Source: CAZGSN01 sp964371655
Lineage (GTDB): Bacteria; Desulfobacterota; Binatia; HRBIN30
Assembly: GCA_964371655.1 (NCBI GenBank)
Contig: CAYJOD010000035.1
Coordinates: 1-59,202, forward strand
Length of the DNA: 59,202 nucleotides
Direction: 5' to 3'
Every line of letters starts with the position of its first letter. Within the stretch, counting starts at the first letter, position 1. The notes beneath the pieces are model-generated. The model ran no database searches and was not told the DNA's origin. It worked only from the letters and a program-made list of their open reading frames with translations. The position numbers were made by a program, and so were the translations under genes. This document shows positions 16,330 to 24,151 of this stretch, piece after piece.

Positions 16330-16556
16330 AGCCGCGGCCGCCAAGGCCGTGGCTACAGTATTCGTCTGCGGATCGATGCTTCCAATCCGACGGATGCCAC
16401 GGTCTGGCGAGGTTGTCTCACAACCTCGGCAAGGTGGTACAGGCCAAAGGCCTATACCACCAAGAACCCAATCCCAGTGCAGAAAGCCTTGGTGGTATAG
16501 GCTTCCAGCCTGTACCACCAAGAGGTCTTGAGACAACCGCTGGCGAGCGCGGCTAC
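16330..16556. repeat. Dispersed GTAGCCGC repeat split by a nested element
   Basis: The outer sequence GTAGCCGCGGCCGCCAAGG ... CTCTGGCGAGCGCGGCTAC is an inverted copy of the direct repeats at 45516-45727, here interrupted at CTGGCGAG by the element at 16411-16538. The right end of the repeat supplies the TAG stop codon of the RNase R gene, so the C-terminus of that protein was set by the repeat. Confidence 0.72.
16411..16538. mobile_element. 128-bp element with GGTTGTCTCA terminal repeats
   Basis: The ends GGTTGTCTCA and TGAGACAACC are perfect 10-bp complements. CTGGCGA(G) is present on both sides (16404-16411 and 16540-16547), while uninterrupted copies of the surrounding repeat at 45 kb have it only once, so it is a target duplication of 7-8 bp. 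The cargo is a hairpin pair built on GGTGGTACAGGCC and GGTGGTATAGGCT. A second copy of the shell, with other cargo, is at 42514-42634. Confidence 0.75.
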
Positions 16557-18925
16557 CTCGACCGGCCGCGTTGTCGCGGAGGTTTCTTAGCCTCGCGTCG
16601 CTTGGCCGGACGCTGTGGCTTCTCGCGCTCGCGCTTCTTCCCCACTTTACCGCGTGGCTGCCGGCGTTTCGGGGCGCCGCTGTCTGTGGCCTCGGTGGGC
16701 AGCCGTTTGACCAGGGCAAGGTCAATCTGGCGGCGCCTGAGCGAGACTTCCACGGCCTGGACGACGACGCGGTCGCCGAGGCGGAAGCGTTGCTGTGTGC
16801 GCATGCCTTTGAGGGCGTGTTCTTCTTCGATGAAATAGTAACGGTCGTCCGCCAACGAGTCGGAGCGCACCAGGCCTTCAATCGGATAGGCGTCGAGCTC
16901 GACGAAGAAACCGACGTTGATCACCGTGACGATGGTGCCGGCTTCGGGCTCGAGGAGATGCTCGAGCATGAACTCCGCCTTCTTCAGATCCAGCATGGCA
17001 CGCTCGGCGGCCATCGCTTCGCGTTCGGACTGCGAGCTCGCCACGCTGGCCCTCTCCAACGCCTCGGCGCGCGACTGGGCGGCGTCGATCTCGCCATCGA
17101 AGAGGAGGTTGAGCTGGCGATGCACGAGCAGATCCGGATAACGGCGAATCGGCGACGTGAAATGGCAGTAGATAGGAAACGCCAAGCCGAAGTGGCCGGC
17201 GTTGCGGGTACTGTACTGCGCCTGTTTGAGGGATCGTAGGGCGAGACGTGTCAGCACACGTGCCATGCGGTGACCTTCGAGCTGATTGAGCAGCCCCTGT
17301 ACGTCCGCCGGGCGCACCTGGTCGCGATACTCGACGTGGAAGCCGAACACCTGCAAGGTCTCGTTCAACTCGTCGACATCGAGCGGATCGGGGGCTTCGT
17401 GGATGCGGTAGGGCAATGGTAGGTTGTGATCGAGCAAATGCGCGGCGACGGCGCGGTTGGCTTCGAGCATGAACTCTTCGATCAAGCGATGGGCGTCGTT
17501 GCGCTGTCCTAGGCGCACCCCGATGCCGCGGCCTTCCTCGGAGAGATCGACGAGCGCCTCGGGCAGATCGAGATCGAGAGAGCCGGCGCCGACGCGGTTG
17601 CGGTACAGGGTCGTCATGAACTGCTGCATGAGCCGCAGCTGTGCCAGCAAGGGATCGAGCTGGTGGCGCCACTCGTTAATTTCCGGCGAATCGGTTCGCG
17701 TCAACACCGCCGCAACTTGTGTGTAGGTCAAACGCGCCTGGCTGCGGATGACGCCGCGATAGAAGGCGGAACGAACCCGTCGCCCGCCGCGGTCGTAATC
17801 GAGCTCGGCGACCAGAACCAAGCGCGGGCGCTGCGGCTTGAGCGAGCACAGCTCGCTGGACAGCGCGGGCGGCAGCATCGGGATGGCGCGGTCGGGGAAG
17901 TACACACTGGTGCCGCGCAGCGCCGCCTCGCGATCGAGGGCGGAGCCGGGGCGCACGTAGTGCGATACGTCGGCAATCGCGACCCATAAACGGTATCCAT
18001 TCTCGCCTTGCGTCTGCAGACAGACCGCATCGTCGAAATCGCGTGCGCTCTCGCCATCGATGGTCACGAATGGGAGTGCCGACAGGTCGACGCGGCCGTC
18101 CATGTCGGATGGAGCGGGATCACCGGGCAGTGTCTCGGCTTCGGCCACAGCCGCCGCGGGGAAATCGACGCGCAGGCCATGCTCGCTGGCGATGATGAGA
18201 AACTGCACCTCCGGATTGTCCACCGAACCGAGGACCGTGATGAGCTCGCCGCCCGGTCCACGCTTCGGGGTGGCGGGTCGCGTGATGCGTGCCTTGCCCA
18301 CCAGCCCGGCTTGGTCGCGGCTCGGGAATTGTGTCCCGACCAGATCGATCTGGGGAAGCAACTCATTCTCGGGCAGTAGGCGCCAACCGAAGCGGTCGCA
18401 TTCCAAGGTGCCGATAACGGTCTCGTGCACCGGCCCCGGCACCGCCACGACGCGCCCGACGCTACGTCGCAGGCGCGGGTCGCGCCGCACGATCTCGATC
18501 GCTACCCGGTCGCCGTGCAGGGCGGCGCCCTCGAACCCGGCGGGAATCATGATGTCGCGCCGAAAGCTGTCGGCGTCGCGGCCGAGAACCTCGACGAAGC
18601 CATAGCCGGCGCGGACGCGCGAGTAGTGCCCCTCGATACGCGGCGTCGACACCCGCCGCCCGGCAGGGAGTGGCGCGCGCATAATACGGGTGCTGGGAGC
18701 CGCGGCGCGCTCGCTCTCACGGATCCACTGGTAACGCGTCTTACCGACACGCCGCAGAACCTTTTCGGTGACCTTCGTCTCCAACGCCGCCTTGAGCTCG
18801 CGGCGATCGTAGTCGTCGACTTCCAGCATGCGCGCCATGTCCTGGATCGTCAGCGGCCGCGGCGCCTTGCGTTCGAGCAGTGCGAGGAAGGCAGCGAAGC
18901 CATCGCCATCGGCCGTGGTGCTCAT
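16553..18925 (-). CDS. rnr: Ribonuclease R
   Basis: This 790-residue 3'-5' exoribonuclease of the RNB family degrades structured RNA in the cytoplasm. Domain order: an N-terminal winged helix (LTIQDMARMLEVDD), two cold-shock-like domains (from about residue 95, GHYSRVRAGYGFVEV), the RNB catalytic domain from about 275 with the metal-binding ESARDFDDAVCLQ, later HFTSPIRRYPDLLVHRQL, and an S1 domain (GTIVTVINVGFFVELDAYPIEGLV). A Lys/Arg-rich tail ends the protein, as usual for RNase R and helpful for double-stranded RNA. The stop codon lies in an intergenic repeat. Confidence 0.97.
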   Translation of the reverse strand: MSTTADGDGFAAFLALLERKAPRPLTIQDMARMLEVDDYDRRELKAALETKVTEKVLRRVGKTRYQWIRESERAAAPSTRIMRAPLPAGRRVSTPRIEGHYSRVRAGYGFVEVLGRDADSFRRDIMIPAGFEGAALHGDRVAIEIVRRDPRLRRSVGRVVAVPGPVHETVIGTLECDRFGWRLLPENELLPQIDLVGTQFPSRDQAGLVGKARITRPATPKRGPGGELITVLGSVDNPEVQFLIIASEHGLRVDFPAAAVAEAETLPGDPAPSDMDGRVDLSALPFVTIDGESARDFDDAVCLQTQGENGYRLWVAIADVSHYVRPGSALDREAALRGTSVYFPDRAIPMLPPALSSELCSLKPQRPRLVLVAELDYDRGGRRVRSAFYRGVIRSQARLTYTQVAAVLTRTDSPEINEWRHQLDPLLAQLRLMQQFMTTLYRNRVGAGSLDLDLPEALVDLSEEGRGIGVRLGQRNDAHRLIEEFMLEANRAVAAHLLDHNLPLPYRIHEAPDPLDVDELNETLQVFGFHVEYRDQVRPADVQGLLNQLEGHRMARVLTRLALRSLKQAQYSTRNAGHFGLAFPIYCHFTSPIRRYPDLLVHRQLNLLFDGEIDAAQSRAEALERASVASSQSEREAMAAERAMLDLKKAEFMLEHLLEPEAGTIVTVINVGFFVELDAYPIEGLVRSDSLADDRYYFIEEEHALKGMRTQQRFRLGDRVVVQAVEVSLRRRQIDLALVKRLPTEATDSGAPKRRQPRGKVGKKREREKPQRPAKRREAKKPPRQRGRSR

Positions 18926-19069
18926 GGTGGCTCACCCTGGCGCGAGCCGGGCGCGCGTGTCAATGGCGGCTTCTGGCTGCCGTTGACGTTGACAACAGAT
19001 CCCGGCGCGTACTAACCCATCATCGAAAGCAAACCGGGACATTCCCTGCAGCTACGCCAGACACGATAA

Positions 19070-19660
19070 ATGAAACATCCAGAGTTGACGACAGATCCAA
19101 TTAGTCAACTAACGACTCCTACACGACGGCAGCAAATGCGAAACGCAGTCGTGTGGGGTATGTTTATTCTCGTCGTCGGAGTGATCGTCTTTCCTCTTCC
19201 CAGTGCAGGTACAGGCACTCTCACTGTAATTGCGCTCAAGAAGTACATGCACCGCGTCTTCTTCGTCTTTCGGGTCGGCCAACCATTTGTCACGGTGTGG
19301 TTTCTATCTATTCTAGCGCCTGTTGTGGTTTGGCTCTGGACCGGGCGATCTGAACCTCCATCTGCAACCCGTACGGCCAATCGGATAATGGTGATCGCAA
19401 GGAGTGCGATGGTATTGTTCCTCATAGATCGAGTGCTCACGATAGCCACCCTGGGCTATCTATCCGTGTTTATTGCTGACGACGGGGCGATTCCACTTTT
19501 GGTATGGTTCCTTGTGGGAGGTTATTCCCTGGTCTTGTCGGCGCGTCTCCGAAGACCCGATCTTGTCGTTCGATCAGTGTTCAGCATGATAGTGCCCCTC
19601 GGAATCTTTCTGGATCACGTCGCGTATGTGGTTTACGTAAACGCTCACGGTCTGCGTTAG
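19070..19660 (+). CDS. Hypothetical multi-pass membrane protein, AT-richer
   Basis: I do not recognise this 196-residue protein. It has about five hydrophobic segments (about 27-45, 70-90, 108-130, 135-158, 168-190) joined by short Arg-rich loops, so an inner-membrane protein with the N-terminus inside is likely. No catalytic motif is visible. Its codons are clearly more AT-rich than those of the neighbouring RNase R and epimerase genes, which suggests recent acquisition. No ribosome site is obvious before the ATG; a later start at MRNAVVW (residue 23) is possible. Confidence 0.65.
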   Translation: MKHPELTTDPISQLTTPTRRQQMRNAVVWGMFILVVGVIVFPLPSAGTGTLTVIALKKYMHRVFFVFRVGQPFVTVWFLSILAPVVVWLWTGRSEPPSATRTANRIMVIARSAMVLFLIDRVLTIATLGYLSVFIADDGAIPLLVWFLVGGYSLVLSARLRRPDLVVRSVFSMIVPLGIFLDHVAYVVYVNAHGLR

Positions 19661-19802
19661 TCGAGCCCGCGCCGGCAAAGACTGTATGGGCTCGCTGGCC
19701 CAAGGTGTGTTCGCCGCGCGCCGCGCGTGCTTCGTACGTGCTTGCCAGCCGAACCGACTTGAGACACAAGCGGGAATCACCAAGCGGCGGAGGAGAGAGA
19801 GC

Positions 19803-20732
19803 ATGTTGACCAACGAGAGAATTCTGATCACCGGCCCAACTAGCCAGGTTGCCTTCCCGATTGCCCGGGAGCTCGCCAAACACAACACCGTCTACGGGTT
19901 GGCGCGCTTCAGTAGTCTAAGGGATCGGGAGCGCTTGGAGGGGCTCGGTGTCACCTGTATCGCGGCCGACCTGGCCACGGACTCGTTTGCCGCGGTCCCC
20001 GAGGATGTCACCTACGTTTTGCACTTCGCGGTCCTCAAGAGCGGGGATGACAGCTTCGAGTCCGACCTGGCCGCTAACGCCGAGAGTGTCGGGCGATTGA
20101 TGTACCGCTGCCGCAAAGCGAAAGCCTGGCTGCATTGTTCATCCGGAGGCGTGTACCAGGCCGCCGGCCACACGCCGCTGAAAGAGACTGATCCTCTGGG
20201 CGATAATCACCGCAGTCTGCTGCCCACCTACAGCATTTGCAAAATCGCCTCCGAGACCATGGCGCGCTTTGGTGCACGCCAATGGAACCTGCCGACCACC
20301 ATTGCCCGCTTGAGCGTACCCTACGGCGACAACGGCGGTTGGCCGGCATTCCACTTGGATTGGATGCTGGCCGGATCAATCATTCCCGTCCACCCCGACA
20401 AGCCGAGCGTCTACAACCCGATTCACGAAGACGACTACATCGCCCACATTCCCAAGCTCCTGGCGATCGCCAGCGTCCCTGCCACGACCGTCAACTGGGG
20501 CGGCAGCGAGCCGGTGAGTGTCGAGGCGTGGTGCGAGTGTATGGGGCAGCTGATCGGCGTCACGCCGCAGTTCCTCTACACCGAACACGCCCTTAGCAGC
20601 CTCACCATGGATCTCACGCGCATGCACCAGTACCTTGGACACACGACGGTCGGTTGGCGCGACGGCATGCGCCGCTTGATTCAGGCGCGGCACCCGGAGC
20701 TGGTGTTACGAGCGGTGCACGAACCGAGTTAG
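19803..20732 (+). CDS. NAD-dependent epimerase/dehydratase (extended SDR)
   Basis: The product of 309 residues has a Rossmann N-terminus (ILITGPTSQVAFPIA), with a looser Gly motif than usual, then the active-site segments CSSGGVY (112-118) and Tyr143-x3-Lys147 in TYSICKIASE. The C-terminal half has PIHEDDYIAHIPKLL, typical of sugar-nucleotide or ketone-modifying members. Substrate is unknown. The ATG at 19803 follows GGAGGAGAGAGAGC; the frame is open for 39 codons upstream without homology. No polysaccharide genes lie next to it. Confidence 0.85.
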   Translation: MLTNERILITGPTSQVAFPIARELAKHNTVYGLARFSSLRDRERLEGLGVTCIAADLATDSFAAVPEDVTYVLHFAVLKSGDDSFESDLAANAESVGRLMYRCRKAKAWLHCSSGGVYQAAGHTPLKETDPLGDNHRSLLPTYSICKIASETMARFGARQWNLPTTIARLSVPYGDNGGWPAFHLDWMLAGSIIPVHPDKPSVYNPIHEDDYIAHIPKLLAIASVPATTVNWGGSEPVSVEAWCECMGQLIGVTPQFLYTEHALSSLTMDLTRMHQYLGHTTVGWRDGMRRLIQARHPELVLRAVHEPS

Positions 20733-20740
20733 ACTACTCG

Positions 20741-20977
20741 AAAAGGGGATAAGTCCAATTACGTAACAGCCGTCTGTCGGCTTTGCACGCCAATTCCTTG
20801 CCCGTGCCCTTGCCGTTGCCCAAGCCCAGTAAGATTGAGGGAAAACCGTGCGAATTCGGGCAAGGGCATGGGCAAGGACACGGGCAAGGACGCCTCGAAA
20901 GTGAATTGCCGTGCAAAGCCCCGTCTGTCGGTACCCGCTAGCGTTGGATTCGCCGCCAATTGGGCTTATCCCCTTTT
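20741..20977. repeat. Palindromic repeat, filled copy
   Basis: The arms AAAAGGGGATAAGTCCAATT and CAATTGGGCTTATCCCCTTTT match over nearly 20 bp. The core (GTAACAGCCGTCTGTC / GGTACCCGCTAGCGTTGG) is the same as in the repeat at 6948-7024, and is interrupted by the element at 20779-20920. Confidence 0.8.
20779..20920. mobile_element. 142-bp MITE-like element with 9-bp target duplication
   Basis: Perfect 10-bp terminal repeats GGCTTTGCAC / GTGCAAAGCC extend to 17 of 18 bases. The 9-bp sequence CCGTCTGTC flanks it on both sides (20770-20778 and 20921-20929). The cargo is a hairpin made of repeated GGGCAAGG/CCTTGCCC motifs. There is no coding capacity. Confidence 0.85.
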
Positions 20978-21409
20978 CCCGGCCCCAGTTTCTGAGACGG
21001 GCCACCAGTCGTAGGCGGTGAGAACCATGAATCACCGCTCCCTCACGGTCGCGGCTCTGGTCGATAGGCTCAGGCGGATTGTATAGACCGCGCGCGTGTC
21101 TGGCGCGGCAGCTAGCCGGCCAAATGGCCAAGCTGTCGTTCGGGAGGTTGATCCGGCCTTGTCGCGATCGAGGCGATGCTGCCGCAGCGAAGCGCGCCGG
21201 AAAGCGGCGGCAACCAGTCATACTCCAGATCGTCGAATCCGCATCGCTCTACGTCGCCGTGGAGTAATTCCCAATCGAACCCCTTGAGGATGCTCGCAGG
21301 TGACAACGTGCGGTCAACGTCGACGGCCCTGGGCAGAGAGATTGTGACCAAATCGTGCGCGCAAGAACCCCAGAGACGAGAGTTCCAATTGTGGTAGTAT
21401 GCAGAAAGG
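20978..21409. other. Intergenic region upstream of the CheB/CheR gene
   Basis: No gene is firmly supported. A minus-strand frame through about 21112-21360 has a plausible amino acid mix (LPRAVDVDRTLSPASILKG, then DLEYDWLPPLSG) and may be a remnant, but it has no recognisable family, and its upstream half runs antisense into the CheB/CheR gene. The promoter and the ribosome site AGAAAGG for the downstream gene lie at the right end. Confidence 0.35.
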
Positions 21410-24085
21410 ATGGGGGCTACGAAGACGCCGAGGAAGCCCGAGCGCGGGAAGAAGCAACCTGTCGCTGCGCTGCGCAGCAAGACGGCGGCCGATGCCGGTA
21501 GCGCGGAATGCCGCTTCCCCATCGTTGGCATCGGCGCTTCGGCCGGGGGACTCGAGGCCTTGGAACTGTTCCTGCGCAACGTGCCCGAGGATAGCGGCAT
21601 AGCCTTTGTCGTCGTCCAGCATCTAGACCCAATGCACGAGGACTACCTGGCGGAGCTGCTCCAGCGCGCCACCGCCATGAAGGTCGCCCAGGTCAAGGAC
21701 GGCACCCGGGTCGAGCCTGACTGCGTCTATGTAATTCCACCGAACAAGGACATGTCCATCCTGCACGGCGTCCTACACCTGCTTGATCCGGTGGCGCCCC
21801 GCGGCCTGCGCCTGCCGATTGATTCCTTCTTCCGCTCCCTGGCGGATGACTCGGCGGAGCGCAGTATAGGTGTCGTTCTATCGGGCATGGGCACGGACGG
21901 CACGCTGGGTCTCAAAGCCATCAAAGGGAAGGCAGGGGTGGTGTTCGTGCAGGACCCGGCCTCCGCCAAGTTCGATGGCATGCCTCGCAGCGCCGTGGAA
22001 GCCGGGTTGGCGGACGTCGTTGCGCCGGTGGAGGCGCTGCCCGGCAAGATCGTCGCCTATCTCCGCCACGTGCCTCTGATCGCCAGGCGCGGCGTGTCCG
22101 AGGAGGACAAGGGCCATAGCGCCTTCGAAAAGGTTGTGATCCTGCTGCGGGCGCAGACCGGCCACGACTTTTCCCTCTACAAGAAGAGCACCGTGTATCG
22201 CCGGATCGAACGGCGCATGCGCATTCACCAGATCGACGGGATCGCCACCTATGTCCGGCTGCTGCAGGAGAATCCTCAGGAACTGGAGCTGCTTTTCAAG
22301 GAACTGTTGATCGGGGTCACGAGCTTTTTCCGCGATCCGGTGGCCTGGGAGCAGTTGAAGACCGAGGTCGTTCCGGCGCTGCTGAAAGATCGCCCGCCCA
22401 GTCAGGCGTTGCGGGTCTGGGTGCCCGGCTGCGCGACCGGGGAGGAAGCATACTCCCTGGCCATCGTGTTCAGAGAGGCGCTGGAGCAACTGAAGCCGGC
22501 AAATAACCACGCGGTCCAGATCTTCGCGACCGACCTGGACTCGGACGCCATCGACAAGGCCCGCGCCGGTGTCTTCCCCGCCAACATCGCCGCGGATGTG
22601 CCGCCGGAGCGGTTGAACCGGTTCTTCGTCCAGGTCGAGCGCGGCTACCAGATCAGCAAGACGATCCGCGAGATGATGATCTTTGCGCCGCACAACCTCG
22701 TCATGGATTCGCCCTTTACCCGGCTCGACCTGGTGAGCTGCCAGAACCTGCTCATCTACCTGACGCCGGAGTTGCAGAAGAAACTCCTAGAGCTCTTTCA
22801 CTACAGCCTGAATTCCGGCGGCTTCTTGTTCCTGGGGAGCGCCGAGACTATCGGCGAATCTACCGATCGCTTCGCGCCGCTCGAGGGTCAGGCGCGGCTG
22901 TACCGACGGCTCGAATCCGGCCTGCGGATGGAGCCGGTCCAATTCCCCGCCTCGTTCACACCCGCCCAGACGGCGGTGCCGTTGCCGAAGGCGCTCGAAC
23001 CGCCGGCCAACCTCCAGTCGTTGACGGAGCAACTACTCCTGCAGCGGTATTCTCCAGCGGCGGTGCTGGTCAACGATACGGGCGATATCCTTCTCATCAG
23101 CGGGCGCACGGGGAAATACTTGGAGCCGGCGGCCGGCAAAGCCAACTGGAATATCTTCGCCATGGCGCGCGAGGGTTTGCGCCACGACCTGACCGATGCT
23201 TTCCGGGAAGCGCTCAGGCTCAACGACGTGGTCACTCGTAAGAACGTGACAATTGGCAGCAACGGCGGCGCGCAGGCGGTGGACCTCACCGTTGAGGCCC
23301 TCGCCGAGCCCGAGGCGTTGCGGGGCCTGGTGATCGTCGTTTTTGCGGAGGTGGCCACACCCCCAGAAGCGAAACGGCCGGCCCGAGGTCGCGTCACCAG
23401 CAACACCCGGATGCTGGTGGCACTGGAGCGAGAGCTCGAACAAGCCCGCCAGGAGCTGCAAACCAGCCGTAAAGAGATGCAGACCTCGCAGGAACGAGCC
23501 AAGGCCACCAACGAGGAGTTGACCACCTCTACGGAGGAGATGCAGTCCATGAACGAGGAGCTGCAGACGCTCAACCACGAGCTGCAGGCCAGAGTGGACG
23601 ATCTGTTCCGGCTCAACAACGACATGAAGAACCTCCTCGACAGCACGGAGATCGCCACCGTGTTCCTGGATACCGCGCTGTGCGTGCGGCTGTTCACGGC
23701 CGGATCGAACCGGGTTTTCAAGCTGATCCCCGGCGACGTGGGTCGACCGATCACCGATATCGCCTTGGAGCTGGCCTACCCGGCCCTGGCCGACGACGCG
23801 CGCGAAGTGCTGCGGACGCTGGCCGTTCACGAGCAACAGGCCGGTGCGCGCGACGGGCGCTGGTTCCTGGTGCGCATCATGCCCTACCGCACACTGGAAA
23901 ACATGATTGACGGTGTCGTGATCACCTTTGCCGACATCACCACCGCCAAGGCACTGGAGGGAAGACTGCGGGCAACGCAGGCCGGTCTGGAAAAACAAGT
24001 CGCGGAACAAGACTTGAAGCTGGAGCTGGCGGAGGAAACGTCGCGGACGGAATTGCCGCGCAAGCCAGGGCAGGGGGACCAGTGA
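21410..24085 (+). CDS. CheB-CheR-PAS fusion signalling protein
   Basis: The 891-residue protein joins a CheB methylesterase domain (about 36-225; Ser44 in GIGASAGG, His71 in VVVQHLDP, Asp163 in GMGTDGT), a CheR methyltransferase domain (about 240-495; SAM site VWVPGCATGEEAYSLA), a Gln/Glu-rich coiled coil (about 660-750) and a PAS domain (about 750-875). There is no receiver domain before CheB and no kinase at the end, while many relatives carry a kinase; here the kinase is the next gene. Esterase and transferase acting on glutamates of an unknown sensor is the likely role; no chemoreceptor or flagellar genes are near. The ATG follows AGAAAGG. Confidence 0.93.
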   Translation: MGATKTPRKPERGKKQPVAALRSKTAADAGSAECRFPIVGIGASAGGLEALELFLRNVPEDSGIAFVVVQHLDPMHEDYLAELLQRATAMKVAQVKDGTRVEPDCVYVIPPNKDMSILHGVLHLLDPVAPRGLRLPIDSFFRSLADDSAERSIGVVLSGMGTDGTLGLKAIKGKAGVVFVQDPASAKFDGMPRSAVEAGLADVVAPVEALPGKIVAYLRHVPLIARRGVSEEDKGHSAFEKVVILLRAQTGHDFSLYKKSTVYRRIERRMRIHQIDGIATYVRLLQENPQELELLFKELLIGVTSFFRDPVAWEQLKTEVVPALLKDRPPSQALRVWVPGCATGEEAYSLAIVFREALEQLKPANNHAVQIFATDLDSDAIDKARAGVFPANIAADVPPERLNRFFVQVERGYQISKTIREMMIFAPHNLVMDSPFTRLDLVSCQNLLIYLTPELQKKLLELFHYSLNSGGFLFLGSAETIGESTDRFAPLEGQARLYRRLESGLRMEPVQFPASFTPAQTAVPLPKALEPPANLQSLTEQLLLQRYSPAAVLVNDTGDILLISGRTGKYLEPAAGKANWNIFAMAREGLRHDLTDAFREALRLNDVVTRKNVTIGSNGGAQAVDLTVEALAEPEALRGLVIVVFAEVATPPEAKRPARGRVTSNTRMLVALERELEQARQELQTSRKEMQTSQERAKATNEELTTSTEEMQSMNEELQTLNHELQARVDDLFRLNNDMKNLLDSTEIATVFLDTALCVRLFTAGSNRVFKLIPGDVGRPITDIALELAYPALADDAREVLRTLAVHEQQAGARDGRWFLVRIMPYRTLENMIDGVVITFADITTAKALEGRLRATQAGLEKQVAEQDLKLELAEETSRTELPRKPGQGDQ

Positions 24086-24138
24086 TCAGTAACCAGTGAT
24101 CAGTAACCAGTTACCAGTGATCGGTAACCAGTGATCGG
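24081..24138 (+). repeat. Tandem 14-bp repeats between two signalling genes
   Basis: About four units of AGTGATCAGTAACC or its AGTGATCGGTAACC variant, plus partial units, fill the gap. The first unit contains the TGA stop codon of the CheB/CheR gene, and the degenerate end (CAGTGACTGATGACTGATG) contains the first possible ATG of the kinase. Confidence 0.8.
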
Positions 24139-24151
24139 TGGGCAGTGACTG

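Noticed and set aside
21112..21600. A minus-strand frame that could be a small gene upstream of CheB/CheR
   Set aside because: Half of it is antisense to the CheB domain; the rest has a reasonable composition but no recognised family and no ribosome site, so it is only mentioned as a possible remnant.
24081..24138. CRISPR array
   Set aside because: The 14-bp units are contiguous without spacers; no repeat-spacer array and no cas gene is found anywhere in the window.
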